This document shows, one piece after another, positions 52,818 through 61,882 of a DNA stretch of 64,000 nucleotides (position 1 is the stretch's first letter; each line of letters starts with the position of its first letter). A program made the translations under genes and the position numbers. A model generated the notes under the pieces. The model worked only from the letters and a program-made list of their open reading frames with translations. It did no database searches and had not been told where the DNA came from. Source of the DNA: Erythrobacter sp. YT30 (GTDB taxonomy: Bacteria; Pseudomonadota; Alphaproteobacteria; Sphingomonadales; Sphingomonadaceae); contig NZ_LMAF01000002.1 of assembly GCF_001542875.1 (NCBI RefSeq), positions 1,573,501-1,637,500 of the forward strand, read 5' to 3'.

Positions 52818-54269
52818 CTAGGTCGCCATTCCAGCGCGCTTGCCGGAAGCCATCCGGGCAAGCCGTTCTTCATGCTGCTCACGGCTGATCGGGAACCGGC
52901 CGAGCCAGAACGCGGCGAGCAGACCCAATACCGTCGTTGCAACAGCAAAACAGATGATCATGGTGGTCACAATTTGCGGGTCAGTCGTGACGGGGTCCGC
53001 CCCTTGTTCCAATTGCGAAATGGCGACGATTTGCCCGGTCAAAAACGCGCCAAGACCGGTTGCGCATTTTTGTACCAGCCAATTGCCGGAATAGAACGAA
53101 CCCTCCGCCCGGCGACCTGTGCGCTCTTCAAAAGCTTCGACGATTTCTGCGATCATGGACGATGCAGAAATCATGATGACGACGCCAAACATATTCGCGA
53201 AAATCACGAACGTATAATAGAGCGCGGTCGATGAAAGGCTAGCAATTTCAGGCCAGAAACCGGCGAGGAATAGGCCATAAGGCGCAAGGCCAAGAATGAT
53301 CGCAACGATCGCGCTGATAAGGGCGCTTTTAGGCTTGCCAAACCGTTCATGCATCGGCCCCACGATCAAGAACATCCCGATAACAGAGATGGCAAGGATG
53401 ATGGGATAAGCGGTCAAACCATTCAGCCATGCTGGTGCCCAGTCAAAGGATACCCTGTCCAATTGCCAGACATACAGGTTGAGATAGTTCGATATGGAAA
53501 AGGTCATCCCTTGGCTGATGTATGCTGCCAATCCCCCGGCTGCGAAAATCAGAAATGCTTTTTCGCTGAAAGCTTCCTTTATCTCGCCAAACGCTTCGCT
53601 GAGGCTGAATGGTGACGGCTTTGTTTCGGGCAGATGCGCGACGATTTGGTGCTGGCCTATCGCTGACCCCAATGTTGCGACCACCATTAAGATCGCTCCG
53701 AATGTTCCGAATGCGGGATAGCCTTCTTGCTGAAGCAGCCCATTCTCGCCCGGCATGAAGACCGTGTAGGCAAGGATCATCATCAGGATGCCGCCCATCC
53801 AGCCCGACAAGTATCGATAGCGGAAAAGCGTGGTGCGTTCGGTGTAATCGTTCGTTATTTCCGGGACGAGGCTAACGGCGGGCACTTCGCAGGCCGACAG
53901 CAGGATCCTTACTGCGACCATGATGCCGAACAGGCCCAGCGCGCTGGGCGCTTCCCCGCCGGGGGGTGACCACAGCATGATCCAGAAAAACGCGAGCGGT
54001 ATGGGCGCTGCATAAAGCCACGGCAGACGCCTTCCCCAGCGCGTGTAGGTGCGATCCGACAGATATCCGATGATCGGATCGATAAAGGCATCGACCAGCA
54101 ATGCACCAAGAAGGATAAGCCCGACGAGCCCCGCATCCATTCCCAGGACTTGGCTGTAATAGAACAGCAGGAAGAACAGGAAGCCGCCGTCTTTCACGCC
54201 GAACGCGACCGCGCCGAAGCCGTGGATCAGCTTCAAACGCATGGGCAGCTTGCCTTCGACAAAGCTCAT
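52818..54269 (-). CDS. MFS transporter, GPH (glycoside-pentoside-hexuronide) type
   Basis: 483 residues with about 12 helices. LIHGFGAVAFGVKDGGFLFFLLFYYSQVLGM and LVDAFIDPIIGYLSDRTYTRWGRRLPWLY are the motifs of the GPH (MelB-like) family, which carries sugars and related compounds with cations. The bacterial genes near fatty-acid catabolism form a separate group whose substrate is not known. There is no clear Shine-Dalgarno. It could import the substrate of this cluster. Confidence 0.88.
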   Translation of the reverse strand: MSFVEGKLPMRLKLIHGFGAVAFGVKDGGFLFFLLFYYSQVLGMDAGLVGLILLGALLVDAFIDPIIGYLSDRTYTRWGRRLPWLYAAPIPLAFFWIMLWSPPGGEAPSALGLFGIMVAVRILLSACEVPAVSLVPEITNDYTERTTLFRYRYLSGWMGGILMMILAYTVFMPGENGLLQQEGYPAFGTFGAILMVVATLGSAIGQHQIVAHLPETKPSPFSLSEAFGEIKEAFSEKAFLIFAAGGLAAYISQGMTFSISNYLNLYVWQLDRVSFDWAPAWLNGLTAYPIILAISVIGMFLIVGPMHERFGKPKSALISAIVAIILGLAPYGLFLAGFWPEIASLSSTALYYTFVIFANMFGVVIMISASSMIAEIVEAFEERTGRRAEGSFYSGNWLVQKCATGLGAFLTGQIVAISQLEQGADPVTTDPQIVTTMIICFAVATTVLGLLAAFWLGRFPISREQHEERLARMASGKRAGMAT

Positions 54270-54516
54270 TCAGCGCCGCCTTTGGCGTTCAAGACTATCG
54301 CGAATCCCGTCATGCTGGTTCTCCCAAACCTTGGCGCTTAGCCTAGAGTTGCGCGGTGTTTCGTCAATGTCGGCCTTTCCAGAAATTCGCTGACGCTACG
54401 GCATGGCATGAGGAGCGGCGAAACCGAAACTCAGTGCGGATGAGCGCTTGCAGGAGTGGGTGAAATGACGATAACGTAAGCGTCAAGTGGGAGCAATTGA
54501 GAGGAGAGTCGGCATC
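54270..54516. other. divergent promoter region of the catabolic cluster
   Basis: 247 nt between the divergent MFS and acyl-CoA dehydrogenase genes. I expect promoters for both directions and perhaps an operator for a fatty-acyl regulator, but no box is certain. No other gene fits. Confidence 0.4.
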
Positions 54517-55710
54517 ATGACCGATCTGGAAACATTCCGCAGCGAAACGCGATCCTGGCTTGAGGCGAACTGCCCGGCTGAAATGCGCGAACCCGTTCGC
54601 GATGAAGAGGACGTCTATTGGGGCGGCCGCAACGCGACTTTCAAAAATGACGCGCAAAAGGCGTGGTTCGAGGCGTGCCTTGAGAAGGGATACACCGTTC
54701 CTGCTTGGCCAAAAGCTTATGGCGGTGCGGGTCTGGAGCCAGCCGAGGCCAAGGTACTTCGTGAAGAGATGGGCCGCATCAATGCGCGCCCGCCGCTTAG
54801 CTCATTCGGCATTTGGATGCTCGGCCCAGCGCTTCTCAAATTCGGCACCGAAGAACAGAAGAAGCACTTCCTTGGTCAGATTGCGCGCGGCGAAATTCGC
54901 TGGTGTCAGGGCTATTCAGAGCCCGGCTCAGGCTCTGACCTCGTCAGCTTGCAAACATTCGGCGAAGACAAAGGGGACCACTGGGTCGTCAACGGTCAGA
55001 AAGTCTGGACGTCCTATGCTGACCAGTGCGACTGGATCTTCTGCCTCGTTCGCACCGACAAGGAAGACAAGTATCGTGGCATAACGTTCATGCTGTTCGA
55101 TATGGAAAGCGAAGGCGCGTCAACTAAGCCGATCAAGCTGATCAGCGGCAATTCGCCGTTCTGCGAAACTTTCTTTGACGATGTGAAAGTGCCCAAATCT
55201 TATGGCGAGGGCATTCCCGCCTATGTGGGCGAAATCAATCGCGGCTGGGACGTGGCAAAATACCTCCTCGGCCATGAGCGCGAGATGATTTCGGGCGCAG
55301 GTGGCGGTGATCGCACTTCGGCAATCGGTGCAGCGATGAAGCGTCACGCAGCCAAAACGGGCGATGAAATCGATCCGGTCCTGCGCGCAGAGCTCGCCAT
55401 GTTTGATGTCGATGCGCTTGCCTATGGCGCGATGGGGGAGAAATTCCTCGACGAGATCAAGGTCGGAAAAGCGCACCCCGCGCAGCCCAACATGATGAAA
55501 TACGCTGGCACCGAACTCAACAAACGGCGTCACGAATTGATGATGACAGCCGGCGGTTCGCGCAGCCTTGAATGGGAAAGCGAAGAGACAGATGGCGGCA
55601 AACCATCGCGTAATTGGCTTCGCACCAAAGCGAACTCGATTGAGGGCGGAACTTCAGAAATCATGCTCAACGTGATTTCGAAACGCATTCTCGAATTGCC
55701 GGGTTCGTAA
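54517..55710 (+). CDS. acyl-CoA dehydrogenase (FadE-type, first of a pair)
   Basis: 397 residues from ATG 54517 (AGGAGAG six nt upstream). WCQGYSEPGSGSDLVSLQT is the FAD/substrate loop, WVVNGQKVWTSYADQCDWIFCLVRTD the beta-domain, and LRTKANSIEGGTSEIMLNVISKRIL the C-terminal helix with the Glu-Gly-Gly-Thr-Ser turn that binds FAD. It looks like the large partner of heteromeric ACADs known from steroid or branched-chain catabolism. A strong terminator follows it, before the second ACAD gene. Confidence 0.92.
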   Translation: MTDLETFRSETRSWLEANCPAEMREPVRDEEDVYWGGRNATFKNDAQKAWFEACLEKGYTVPAWPKAYGGAGLEPAEAKVLREEMGRINARPPLSSFGIWMLGPALLKFGTEEQKKHFLGQIARGEIRWCQGYSEPGSGSDLVSLQTFGEDKGDHWVVNGQKVWTSYADQCDWIFCLVRTDKEDKYRGITFMLFDMESEGASTKPIKLISGNSPFCETFFDDVKVPKSYGEGIPAYVGEINRGWDVAKYLLGHEREMISGAGGGDRTSAIGAAMKRHAAKTGDEIDPVLRAELAMFDVDALAYGAMGEKFLDEIKVGKAHPAQPNMMKYAGTELNKRRHELMMTAGGSRSLEWESEETDGGKPSRNWLRTKANSIEGGTSEIMLNVISKRILELPGS

Positions 55711-55729
55711 ATCAGTCTTGCACATATCA

Positions 55730-55772
55730 GCGGGCCGCCTCTTACCAAAACGAGGCGGCCCGCCATTCTTTT
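55730..55772 (+). terminator. strong terminator between the paired acyl-CoA dehydrogenase genes
   Basis: GCGGGCCGCCTC (55730-55741) with GAGGCGGCCCGC (55752-55763), a perfect 12-bp stem with a 10-nt loop, followed by CATTCTTTT. It may reduce the level of downstream genes. Confidence 0.85.
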
Positions 55773-55795
55773 GACCTTGGGAGAGGACACCCGAA

Positions 55796-56935
55796 ATGCC
55801 CCTGTATCACGATGAAGACCAGGCGATGCTGGCCGACACCGCAACCAGCTTCATGGCCGATGAAGGTAATATCGCGAAACAACTACGTCACTGGCGTGAT
55901 CGCGATTGCCCCGATGGATTTGGCCATGCGTTGTGGAAGCAGATGGCGGAAATGGGCTTTACGGGAATGCTCGTGGACGAGGATGACGGCGGCCTTGGCA
56001 TGGGGCATGTCGAAGCGGGCATTGTGCTCGAGCAGATCGGTCGCAATCTGACGCCGTCGCCATTCCTTACTTCCTCCGTGCTTGCCGCGACAGCGTTGAA
56101 GCATGGCTCTGCCGAGATGAAGGGGCGCTATCTTCCCGGCCTTATCGAAGGCGAAAGCGTGTTCGCCGTGGCAATTGACGAGACGGCCAAACACCGCCCT
56201 GGGCGCATCACGACGCGGGCCGAAAAATCGGGCAATGGTTTTAAACTTAATGGTGCCAAGACATTCGTCATTCAGGGCGCAAGCGCGGACATGCTGGTCG
56301 TTGCGGCTCGCACATCTGGCGGTGATGAAGACAATGACGGCGTAACGCTCTTTGCCGTGCCCAAGGACGCGAGTGGTATTAGCCAGGACCCAGTTCGCCT
56401 CGTCGACAGCTCGGTTGCCTCGCATATCAAATTTGACGGCGTTGAACTGGATGGCGATGCCGTGATCGGCGAAGTCGATGCCGGCCGCGACATCCTCAAT
56501 TCCATGCTCACGGCTGGCCGCGTGGGCGCAGCGGCTGAAGGTATTGGCGTTGCCAGCGGCGCGATGGATATGACCATCGACTACCTTAAGCAGCGCAAGC
56601 AATTCGGCACGTTGATCGGTGAATTCCAGGCCCTGCAACACCGCGCCAGTCATCTCTATTCAGAGGTCGAAATCGCGCGCGCTGCGGTCATCAAGGCTCA
56701 GCAATTGCTGGATGCGGGTGCCGAAAGCGCTGAATTGATGAGCTCGGTTGCAAAGGCGAAAGTCGCCAAATCCGCTGGTCTTGCCGTCAAGGAAGGCGTG
56801 CAGATGCATGGCGGTATTGGGATGACCGACGAATACGATATCGGCCTCTATATGAAGCGCGATCGGGCTTTGCAGGAGTTTCTCGGCGATGCGTACTTCC
56901 ACGCCAATCGCGTGGCGGAAATGAGCGGGTACTAA
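55796..56935 (+). CDS. acyl-CoA dehydrogenase (second of a pair)
   Basis: 379 residues (GAGGAC nine nt before the ATG). Residues FAVAIDETAKHRPGRITTRAEKSGNGFKLNGAKTFVIQGASADM show the FAD-binding domain, and YLKQRKQFGTLIGEFQALQHRASHLYSEVEIARAAV the last helical bundle. QMHGGIGMTDEYDIGLYMKRDR is typical. It lacks the EGGTSE turn of its upstream neighbour, so together they may form one heteromeric enzyme with shared FAD sites. It is followed by an SDR gene. Confidence 0.9.
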   Translation: MPLYHDEDQAMLADTATSFMADEGNIAKQLRHWRDRDCPDGFGHALWKQMAEMGFTGMLVDEDDGGLGMGHVEAGIVLEQIGRNLTPSPFLTSSVLAATALKHGSAEMKGRYLPGLIEGESVFAVAIDETAKHRPGRITTRAEKSGNGFKLNGAKTFVIQGASADMLVVAARTSGGDEDNDGVTLFAVPKDASGISQDPVRLVDSSVASHIKFDGVELDGDAVIGEVDAGRDILNSMLTAGRVGAAAEGIGVASGAMDMTIDYLKQRKQFGTLIGEFQALQHRASHLYSEVEIARAAVIKAQQLLDAGAESAELMSSVAKAKVAKSAGLAVKEGVQMHGGIGMTDEYDIGLYMKRDRALQEFLGDAYFHANRVAEMSGY

Positions 56936-56941
56936 TTTGGT

Positions 56942-56970
56942 CTCCCCTCCCCTTGGCGGGAGGGGCGGAG
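56942..56970. repeat. GC-rich hairpin of the same style as the DUF559 repeats
   Basis: CTCCCCTCCCC-TTGGC-GGGAGGGGCGGAG lies between the second ACAD and the SDR genes, and its right side contains the SDR ribosome-binding bases. The GGGAGGGG arms resemble the arms of the repeats at 15724 and 16140. Confidence 0.55.
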
Positions 56971-56979
56971 ATTTACGAC

Positions 56980-57789
56980 ATGGATATTCAATCGCTCTTC
57001 GGCCTAGACGGTCGTATCGCCCTTGTGACCGGCGGCAGCCGAGGGATCGGCAAGATGTTCGTAGAAGGCCTGCTCGCCGCAGGCTGCGCGCGTGTCTATA
57101 TATCGGCGCGCAAGGTCGAGCAGATGGAAGCGACCATCAAAGAATTTGGCGAAGACAAAGTCATCGGCATCCCCGCCGACCTCAGCCAAATGGACGGCAT
57201 CCAGCATCTTGCGGATGAAATGGCGAAACGCGAAGACAAGCTTGATATCCTTATCAATAATGCGGGTGCTGCGTGGGGGCAGGATTATCTCGAATTTAGC
57301 GAAGCGGGCTGGCACCGCACGATGGATCTGAATGTCAAAACGCCGTTCTTCCTGACACAAAAACTGCACGATCTACTGGTTGCTGCGGGCAAGGGGGATC
57401 ATCCGGCGAAGGTGATTCATGTCTCTTCGATCGATGGGCAGCGTATCAATCCGTGGGAAACCTATCCCTATCAGGCATCGAAAGCCGCAGTGATCCAACT
57501 CACACGGCGCATGGCAGCGCGGCTTATTCAGGACAACATCATCGTCACGTCCATCGCGCCGGGCGCATTTGTCAGCGAAATGAACCAGTCGGCAAAGAAT
57601 GCTCCCGATGCCGCCGCTGCCCTGATCCCTGCAAAGCGGATCGGGACAAAGGAAGATATGGCAGCGGCAGCCATTTATCTGTGCAGCCGTGCAGGCGATT
57701 ACATTGTCGGCGACACCGTCACGGTCGATGGTGGCATTGTGAATGCGGCTTTGCCGGCCGTCTTCAACGATCCGGGCGGCGCTGAATAG
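56980..57789 (+). CDS. short-chain dehydrogenase/reductase
   Basis: 269 residues from ATG 56980 (GGAG nine nt upstream). ALVTGGSRGIGKMFVEGLL is the nucleotide loop, ISARK about residue 42 favours NADP, LDILINNAGAAWGQDY is the NNAG motif, and YPYQASKAAVIQLT holds Tyr-x3-Lys. C-terminal VGDTVTVDGGIVNA is standard. It probably oxidises or reduces the 3-hydroxyacyl intermediate of the preceding ACADs. Confidence 0.93.
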   Translation: MDIQSLFGLDGRIALVTGGSRGIGKMFVEGLLAAGCARVYISARKVEQMEATIKEFGEDKVIGIPADLSQMDGIQHLADEMAKREDKLDILINNAGAAWGQDYLEFSEAGWHRTMDLNVKTPFFLTQKLHDLLVAAGKGDHPAKVIHVSSIDGQRINPWETYPYQASKAAVIQLTRRMAARLIQDNIIVTSIAPGAFVSEMNQSAKNAPDAAAALIPAKRIGTKEDMAAAAIYLCSRAGDYIVGDTVTVDGGIVNAALPAVFNDPGGAE

Positions 57790-57792
57790 CGA

Positions 57793-58452
57793 CTAGCCCA
57801 TCAATTCGCGGACAAACGGGATGAGCCCGGTTTGCCGTGTTCTGCGCATCCGCTCTGCGTCCAGAATTTCGCATACTCGGGCAAAGCATTCCTCCACATC
57901 GTCATTGATGACGACATAGTCGTATTCGGCCCAGTGGCTGATTTCAGCCCGTGCACGCTCCATACGCGCGTCAATTACTGTCGCTGAATCCTGCGCACGC
58001 GCTTCGAGGCGGCGGCGCAACTCGTCAAGGCTTGGCGGAAGGATAAAGACGCTGACAACATCTTGCGCGTCCTTTTGATAGAGTTGCTGCGTGCCCTGCC
58101 AGTCAATGTCGAACAGGAAATCACGGCCTTCTTTCAAAGCGTTGCGAATGGCGCCCTTAGGCGTGCCATAGCGATGGCCAAACACTTCGGCCCATTCGTA
58201 GAAATCATCCTCTTCGATCATGCGATCAAATTCAGCATCAGATACGAAGTGGTAGTGGACCCCGTCCTGTTCCCCCGGCCGCGGTGCGCGCGTGGTTGCT
58301 GAAACCGACATTTCGACGTGATTGTCGGCTTCCAGAAGCATTCGCGAGAGTGTGGTTTTGCCCGCACCCGATGGCGAAGACAGGATGAACAACAACCCGC
58401 GTCGTTTCAGTGTATTGGTCTGCAAGGGGGGAGTGATGGGTTGCCCGGTCAT
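57793..58452 (-). CDS. gmk: guanylate kinase
   Basis: 219 residues. P-loop SSPSGAGKTTLSRML (about 24-38), then SVSATTRAPRPGEQDGVHYHFVSDAEFDRMIEEDDFYEWAEVFGHRYGTPKGAIRN with the GMP-binding Arg, Tyr and Glu residues, and LFDIDWQGTQQL. It converts GMP plus ATP to GDP. Length fits the family. It is convergent with the SDR gene. Confidence 0.97.
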   Translation of the reverse strand: MTGQPITPPLQTNTLKRRGLLFILSSPSGAGKTTLSRMLLEADNHVEMSVSATTRAPRPGEQDGVHYHFVSDAEFDRMIEEDDFYEWAEVFGHRYGTPKGAIRNALKEGRDFLFDIDWQGTQQLYQKDAQDVVSVFILPPSLDELRRRLEARAQDSATVIDARMERARAEISHWAEYDYVVINDDVEECFARVCEILDAERMRRTRQTGLIPFVRELMG

Positions 58453-58524
58453 AGGGTCCGATGGGGCAATGCACGCTGTGAAATCAAGAGCGAATGAACT
58501 GGATTTACGCAGTTGAGAACCAAA

Positions 58525-58914
58525 TCAGGCCTTGGACCTAGCCTGCTTCGCGCGCTTGGCCTGCTGAACGCTACGCCCACGATCATACAGCGATTTGACC
58601 AGCATTCCGCCGGCCACAATCGCAAGGCCGGGGACGGAGCGGGCTGCCAGTTTGCTCGCGCCGTAAAGCGCAATGCTCGTCACGACCGTGCGGCCATCGA
58701 TTAATTCGCGCGCTTTTTCCGGATCGTAGGCCTTTATGATCATGCGCTTTTCCAATTCCGATAAAAGCACGCGGCCTGCACCTTTGATCAGCAATCCTGC
58801 AATGATCGCATTGGTGGCCGGGTTAGTGCTAGGCATGGGGATTGAGGCGCGTTCGTGCTTTTTGTCGTCAGCATCGACCTCGCGTTTCTTAGCTTTCGAT
58901 TTGCGCTTGCTCAT
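58525..58914 (-). CDS. basic protein of unknown function with a hydrophobic middle
   Basis: 129 residues. A lysine-rich N-terminus (SKRKSKAKKREVDADDKKHERA) and tail (RSVQQAKRAKQARSKA) surround two hydrophobic stretches (NAIIAGLLIKGAGRVLLSEL; SKLAARSVPGLAIVAGGMLVKSL). It may be membrane-associated with basic ends. No family is recognised. It lies 18 nt after the sspB gene, so probably in one transcript. Confidence 0.65.
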   Translation of the reverse strand: MSKRKSKAKKREVDADDKKHERASIPMPSTNPATNAIIAGLLIKGAGRVLLSELEKRMIIKAYDPEKARELIDGRTVVTSIALYGASKLAARSVPGLAIVAGGMLVKSLYDRGRSVQQAKRAKQARSKA

Positions 58915-58932
58915 AAGCCCGAAGGCCCCGCA

Positions 58933-59433
58933 TTACTTCTTGCGGCCGAAATCGATCGATACGACGTTTGACCCATCGCTGTCGCCGCCATCGGGGTGGT
59001 CACCACTATCGCTACCGTCATTTTCGGCCTCATCATGCGTTTCGGGCGCGATGTCATCGACAGCTGCCTGAAACTGAAGTCCAAAGTCGACCGCCGGATC
59101 AACAAAAGCCGTGATGGCCGCAAACGGCACTTCAAGCTTGGCAGGGATCTGATTGAATGACAGCCCGACAGAGAAACCAGTATCGCGCACTTCGAGTTCC
59201 CAAAACTTGTTTTGGAGCACGATGGTCATTTCATCGGGGAAACGCTCTTTCAGATGCTGCGGGATGGAAACACCCGGAGCGCTCGTCTTGAAAGTGATGT
59301 AAAAGTGGTGATTGCCAGGGAGTTCACCGCCGCCGCTCTCAATCTCGCCCAAAACACGGCCCACTACGGCGCGCAAGGCTTCCTGCACGATCTCGTCGTA
59401 CGGGATTAGACTGTCGGGCGTTTCTTCGCTCAT
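58933..59433 (-). CDS. sspB: SspB-family ClpXP adaptor
   Basis: 166 residues from ATG 59433. The alphaproteobacterial SspB (DUF1321) features are clear: LIPYDEIVQEALRAVVGRVL, HHFYITFKTSAPGVSIPQHLKERFPDEMTIVLQNKFWELEV with the peptide-binding groove, FSVGLSFNQIPAKLEVPFAAI. An acidic linker (NDGSDSGDHPDGGDSDGS) leads to the ClpX-docking tail SNVVSIDFGRKK. It brings ssrA-tagged proteins to ClpXP. It is divergent from hisB, the usual order in the group. Confidence 0.93.
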   Translation of the reverse strand: MSEETPDSLIPYDEIVQEALRAVVGRVLGEIESGGGELPGNHHFYITFKTSAPGVSIPQHLKERFPDEMTIVLQNKFWELEVRDTGFSVGLSFNQIPAKLEVPFAAITAFVDPAVDFGLQFQAAVDDIAPETHDEAENDGSDSGDHPDGGDSDGSNVVSIDFGRKK

Positions 59434-59610
59434 GGTGAATAAAGAAGTGACCATGCTTGGCCTCTTGGTCAAGGCTTTCATGGCAGTAATCCGGGGTTGC
59501 GTGACGTAGGGTCATCGAACAACGGGGCCGGATACCCGCCGAAAATGGGCAAAGTAGCCGCGCAGTGTCCGCTTGCATGGTATGGTGAGCCGCTTATAGC
59601 GCGAGGAGTT

Positions 59611-60228
59611 ATGACACAGCCTGCCCCCAATCAGCCGCGCACCGGCTCCGTTGCCCGCAACACTGCCGAGACGAAGATCGACATTAGCGTCAATCTCGAC
59701 GGCACGGGCGCATATGATATCTCGACCGGGATTGGCTTTCTGGATCACATGGTCGAACAGTTTTCGAAGCATTCGCTGATTGACGTCACTATGAAAGTGG
59801 ATGGTGATCTGCATGTTGACCAGCACCACACGACCGAGGATTCTGCTATTGCTCTGGGTCAGGCGTTAAGCGATGCTTTGGGCGAGAAAGCCGGAATTGG
59901 CCGGTATGGCGCTGCGTATTCTCCAATGGATGAAACTCTAGCGCGCGTCGCACTCGATATTTCGGGGCGTCCTTTCCTCGTCTGGAAAGCCGGTTTCACT
60001 CAGGAAAAGCTAGGCGAATGGGACACGGAATTGATCGAGCACTGGTTTCATTCGGTCGCGCAGTCGGCGGGTATCACCCTACATATTGAGCTGCTTTACG
60101 GCACCAATAATCACCATATCTGCGAAGCGATCTACAAAGGCTTTGCCCGCGCAATGCGTGTGGCGGTCGAACGCGATCCGCGCAAAGGAAGCGCAATCCC
60201 GAGTACGAAAGGACAGCTTGGTGGGTGA
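59611..60228 (+). CDS. hisB: imidazoleglycerol-phosphate dehydratase
   Basis: 205 residues from ATG 59611 (GAGGAG three nt upstream); longer frame is rejected. The twin HHxxE/DHMxxxxxxH metal motifs are intact: [28 protein letters not shown] and [17 protein letters not shown]. It removes water from IGP in histidine synthesis. It is the monofunctional type without the phosphatase half, as usual in alphaproteobacteria. It overlaps hisH by 8 nt. Confidence 0.97.
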   Translation: MTQPAPNQPRTGSVARNTAETKIDISVNLDGTGAYDISTGIGFLDHMVEQFSKHSLIDVTMKVDGDLHVDQHHTTEDSAIALGQALSDALGEKAGIGRYGAAYSPMDETLARVALDISGRPFLVWKAGFTQEKLGEWDTELIEHWFHSVAQSAGITLHIELLYGTNNHHICEAIYKGFARAMRVAVERDPRKGSAIPSTKGQLGG

Positions 60229-60847
60229 GGTTGTCGCTCTCGTCGATTATGGCGCGGGCAATCTGCATTCGGTGCACAATGCGCTCAAGGCCGTTGGAGC
60301 CAAGGTCAAAGTCACAACCGACGCCAACACGGTGCGCGCGGCTGACCGGATCGTTCTTCCAGGGGTTGGCTCTTTCAAGGCGTGCGCCAAAGGGTTGAAA
60401 GCCATCCCCGGTATGATCGAAGCGATGACCGAGCGCGTGCACGTTGGTGGTGCGCCGTTCCTTGGTATCTGCGTCGGCATGCAATTGCTGGCTGACCGGG
60501 GGCTTGAGCACGGTGTAACGCGCGGGCTTGGATGGATTTCGGGCGAAGTGCGTTTGCTTGAACCGACTGATCCCGCCATCAAAGTTCCGCATATGGGTTG
60601 GAACGATGTCGCGATGCTGCCGCATGCGCGAAGTCACAGCGTTATTGGGGAGGGTGAGGCTTATTTCCTCCATTCCTATCATTTTGCCGCTTCCGATCCA
60701 GCCGATGTGGCCGCCATGACGGATCATGGAGAAGGATTGGTGGCAGTTGTCGCGCGCGACAATGTGCTCGGCGTGCAGTTCCACCCGGAAAAGAGCCAAA
60801 GCTATGGATTGGCTACACTCGAGCGCTTTCTGGATTGGACGCCATGA
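60221..60847 (+). CDS. hisH: imidazole glycerol phosphate synthase, glutaminase subunit
   Basis: 208 residues. GTG 60221 is chosen because AAAGGA lies 7 nt upstream and the protein then begins at the proper [17 protein letters not shown]. The class-I glutamine amidotransferase triad is [13 protein letters not shown] (Cys), and FHPEKSQ (His-x-Glu). It supplies ammonia to HisF through a channel. It overlaps hisA by 4 nt. Confidence 0.97.
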   Translation: MGEVVALVDYGAGNLHSVHNALKAVGAKVKVTTDANTVRAADRIVLPGVGSFKACAKGLKAIPGMIEAMTERVHVGGAPFLGICVGMQLLADRGLEHGVTRGLGWISGEVRLLEPTDPAIKVPHMGWNDVAMLPHARSHSVIGEGEAYFLHSYHFAASDPADVAAMTDHGEGLVAVVARDNVLGVQFHPEKSQSYGLATLERFLDWTP

Positions 60848-61572
60848 TTGTCTTCCCTGCAATTGACCTCAAGGGAGGCGAAGTCGTTCGTCTCGCCGAA
60901 GGAGATATGGACCGCGCGACGGTATATGGCGATGATCCGGCAGCCCAAGCGATGATCTTTGCCGAGACTGGCGCGCATCATCTGCATGTCGTCGATCTTG
61001 ATGGCAGCTTTGCAGGCGAGAGCCGCAATCGCGAGGCCGTGCAGGCGATCGTCGAACGTTTTCCCGGTCACGTCCAATTGGGTGGTGGGATCCGTGATGC
61101 GGGCGCTGTCGAGGGATGGTTTGACCTTGGCGTGGCGCGCGTCGTTATGGGCTCTGCGGCGCTCAAAAATCCTGACTTTGTCAAAGCCATGGCGAAGGAA
61201 TGGGAAGGCGGTATTGTTGTCGCAGTTGATGCGAAAGACGGCATGGTCGCAACCGAGGGCTGGGCGGAGGTTTCGGATGTCCCAGTGGTCGATCTCGCCC
61301 GGCGGTTTGAGGATGCAGGCGTTGCCTCGCTGCTATTCACTGACATTGGCCGCGATGGCCTTTTGAAAGGCGCAAACATTGACGCGACTCTGGAGTTGGC
61401 GCGGCAGGTCGATATTCCCGTCATCGCGAGCGGTGGTGTAAAAGGTCTCGATGACATTCACGTTCTTTCGCTCCATGCTGATGAAGGGATCGAAGGCGTG
61501 ATAACTGGCCGTGCGCTTTACGAGGGCAAACTGGATCTTGCAGCGGCAATTGCGATGGCGGGGAAGGCATGA
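60844..61572 (+). CDS. hisA: phosphoribosylformimino-5-aminoimidazole carboxamide ribotide isomerase
   Basis: 242 residues from ATG 60844 (ATGA overlap with hisH). Half-barrel repeats: VFPAIDLKGGEVVRL with the first catalytic Asp, and FTDIGRDGLLKGANIDAT with the second Asp. VIASGGVKGLDDI binds phosphate. The enzyme is an Amadori isomerase in histidine synthesis. It is followed by a small membrane protein gene. Confidence 0.97.
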   Translation: MIVFPAIDLKGGEVVRLAEGDMDRATVYGDDPAAQAMIFAETGAHHLHVVDLDGSFAGESRNREAVQAIVERFPGHVQLGGGIRDAGAVEGWFDLGVARVVMGSAALKNPDFVKAMAKEWEGGIVVAVDAKDGMVATEGWAEVSDVPVVDLARRFEDAGVASLLFTDIGRDGLLKGANIDATLELARQVDIPVIASGGVKGLDDIHVLSLHADEGIEGVITGRALYEGKLDLAAAIAMAGKA

Positions 61573-61579
61573 TGAACGC

Positions 61580-61882
61580 ATGCGCCTGATGGGCTTTCTC
61601 TTTCTATGTCTTACCTTTCTTGCGGGTATCACCATTGGCACAATTCAAACCGCGCTTATCAATGTCGTGATCTTCTTAGGCTTGGCCTTGCTGGTGGCTC
61701 AATTTCTAGGCCCTCGCTTTGGCAGCAACGGACTAGCCTTCGGCATGGCGGGTGCGTTCTTTGCTAGCTTTATGTGGGCAATCCCTGTTGCCATGTTCCT
61801 CAAAGACAAATGCGAGGGCGGGTTGAAAGATGATGGGACCTGCGAGATGAGTATCCAACGTCCTCAAGAGAATACCCAATGA
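61580..61882 (+). CDS. small membrane protein inside the his operon
   Basis: 100 residues from ATG 61580. Three hydrophobic segments ([64 protein letters not shown]) and a polar tail with two Cys ([16 protein letters not shown]). There is no Shine-Dalgarno and it starts 8 nt after the hisA stop. Its stop overlaps the hisF ATG (ATGA), so it is translated with hisF. It is not a known histidine enzyme. Function unknown. Confidence 0.68.
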   Translation: MRLMGFLFLCLTFLAGITIGTIQTALINVVIFLGLALLVAQFLGPRFGSNGLAFGMAGAFFASFMWAIPVAMFLKDKCEGGLKDDGTCEMSIQRPQENTQ

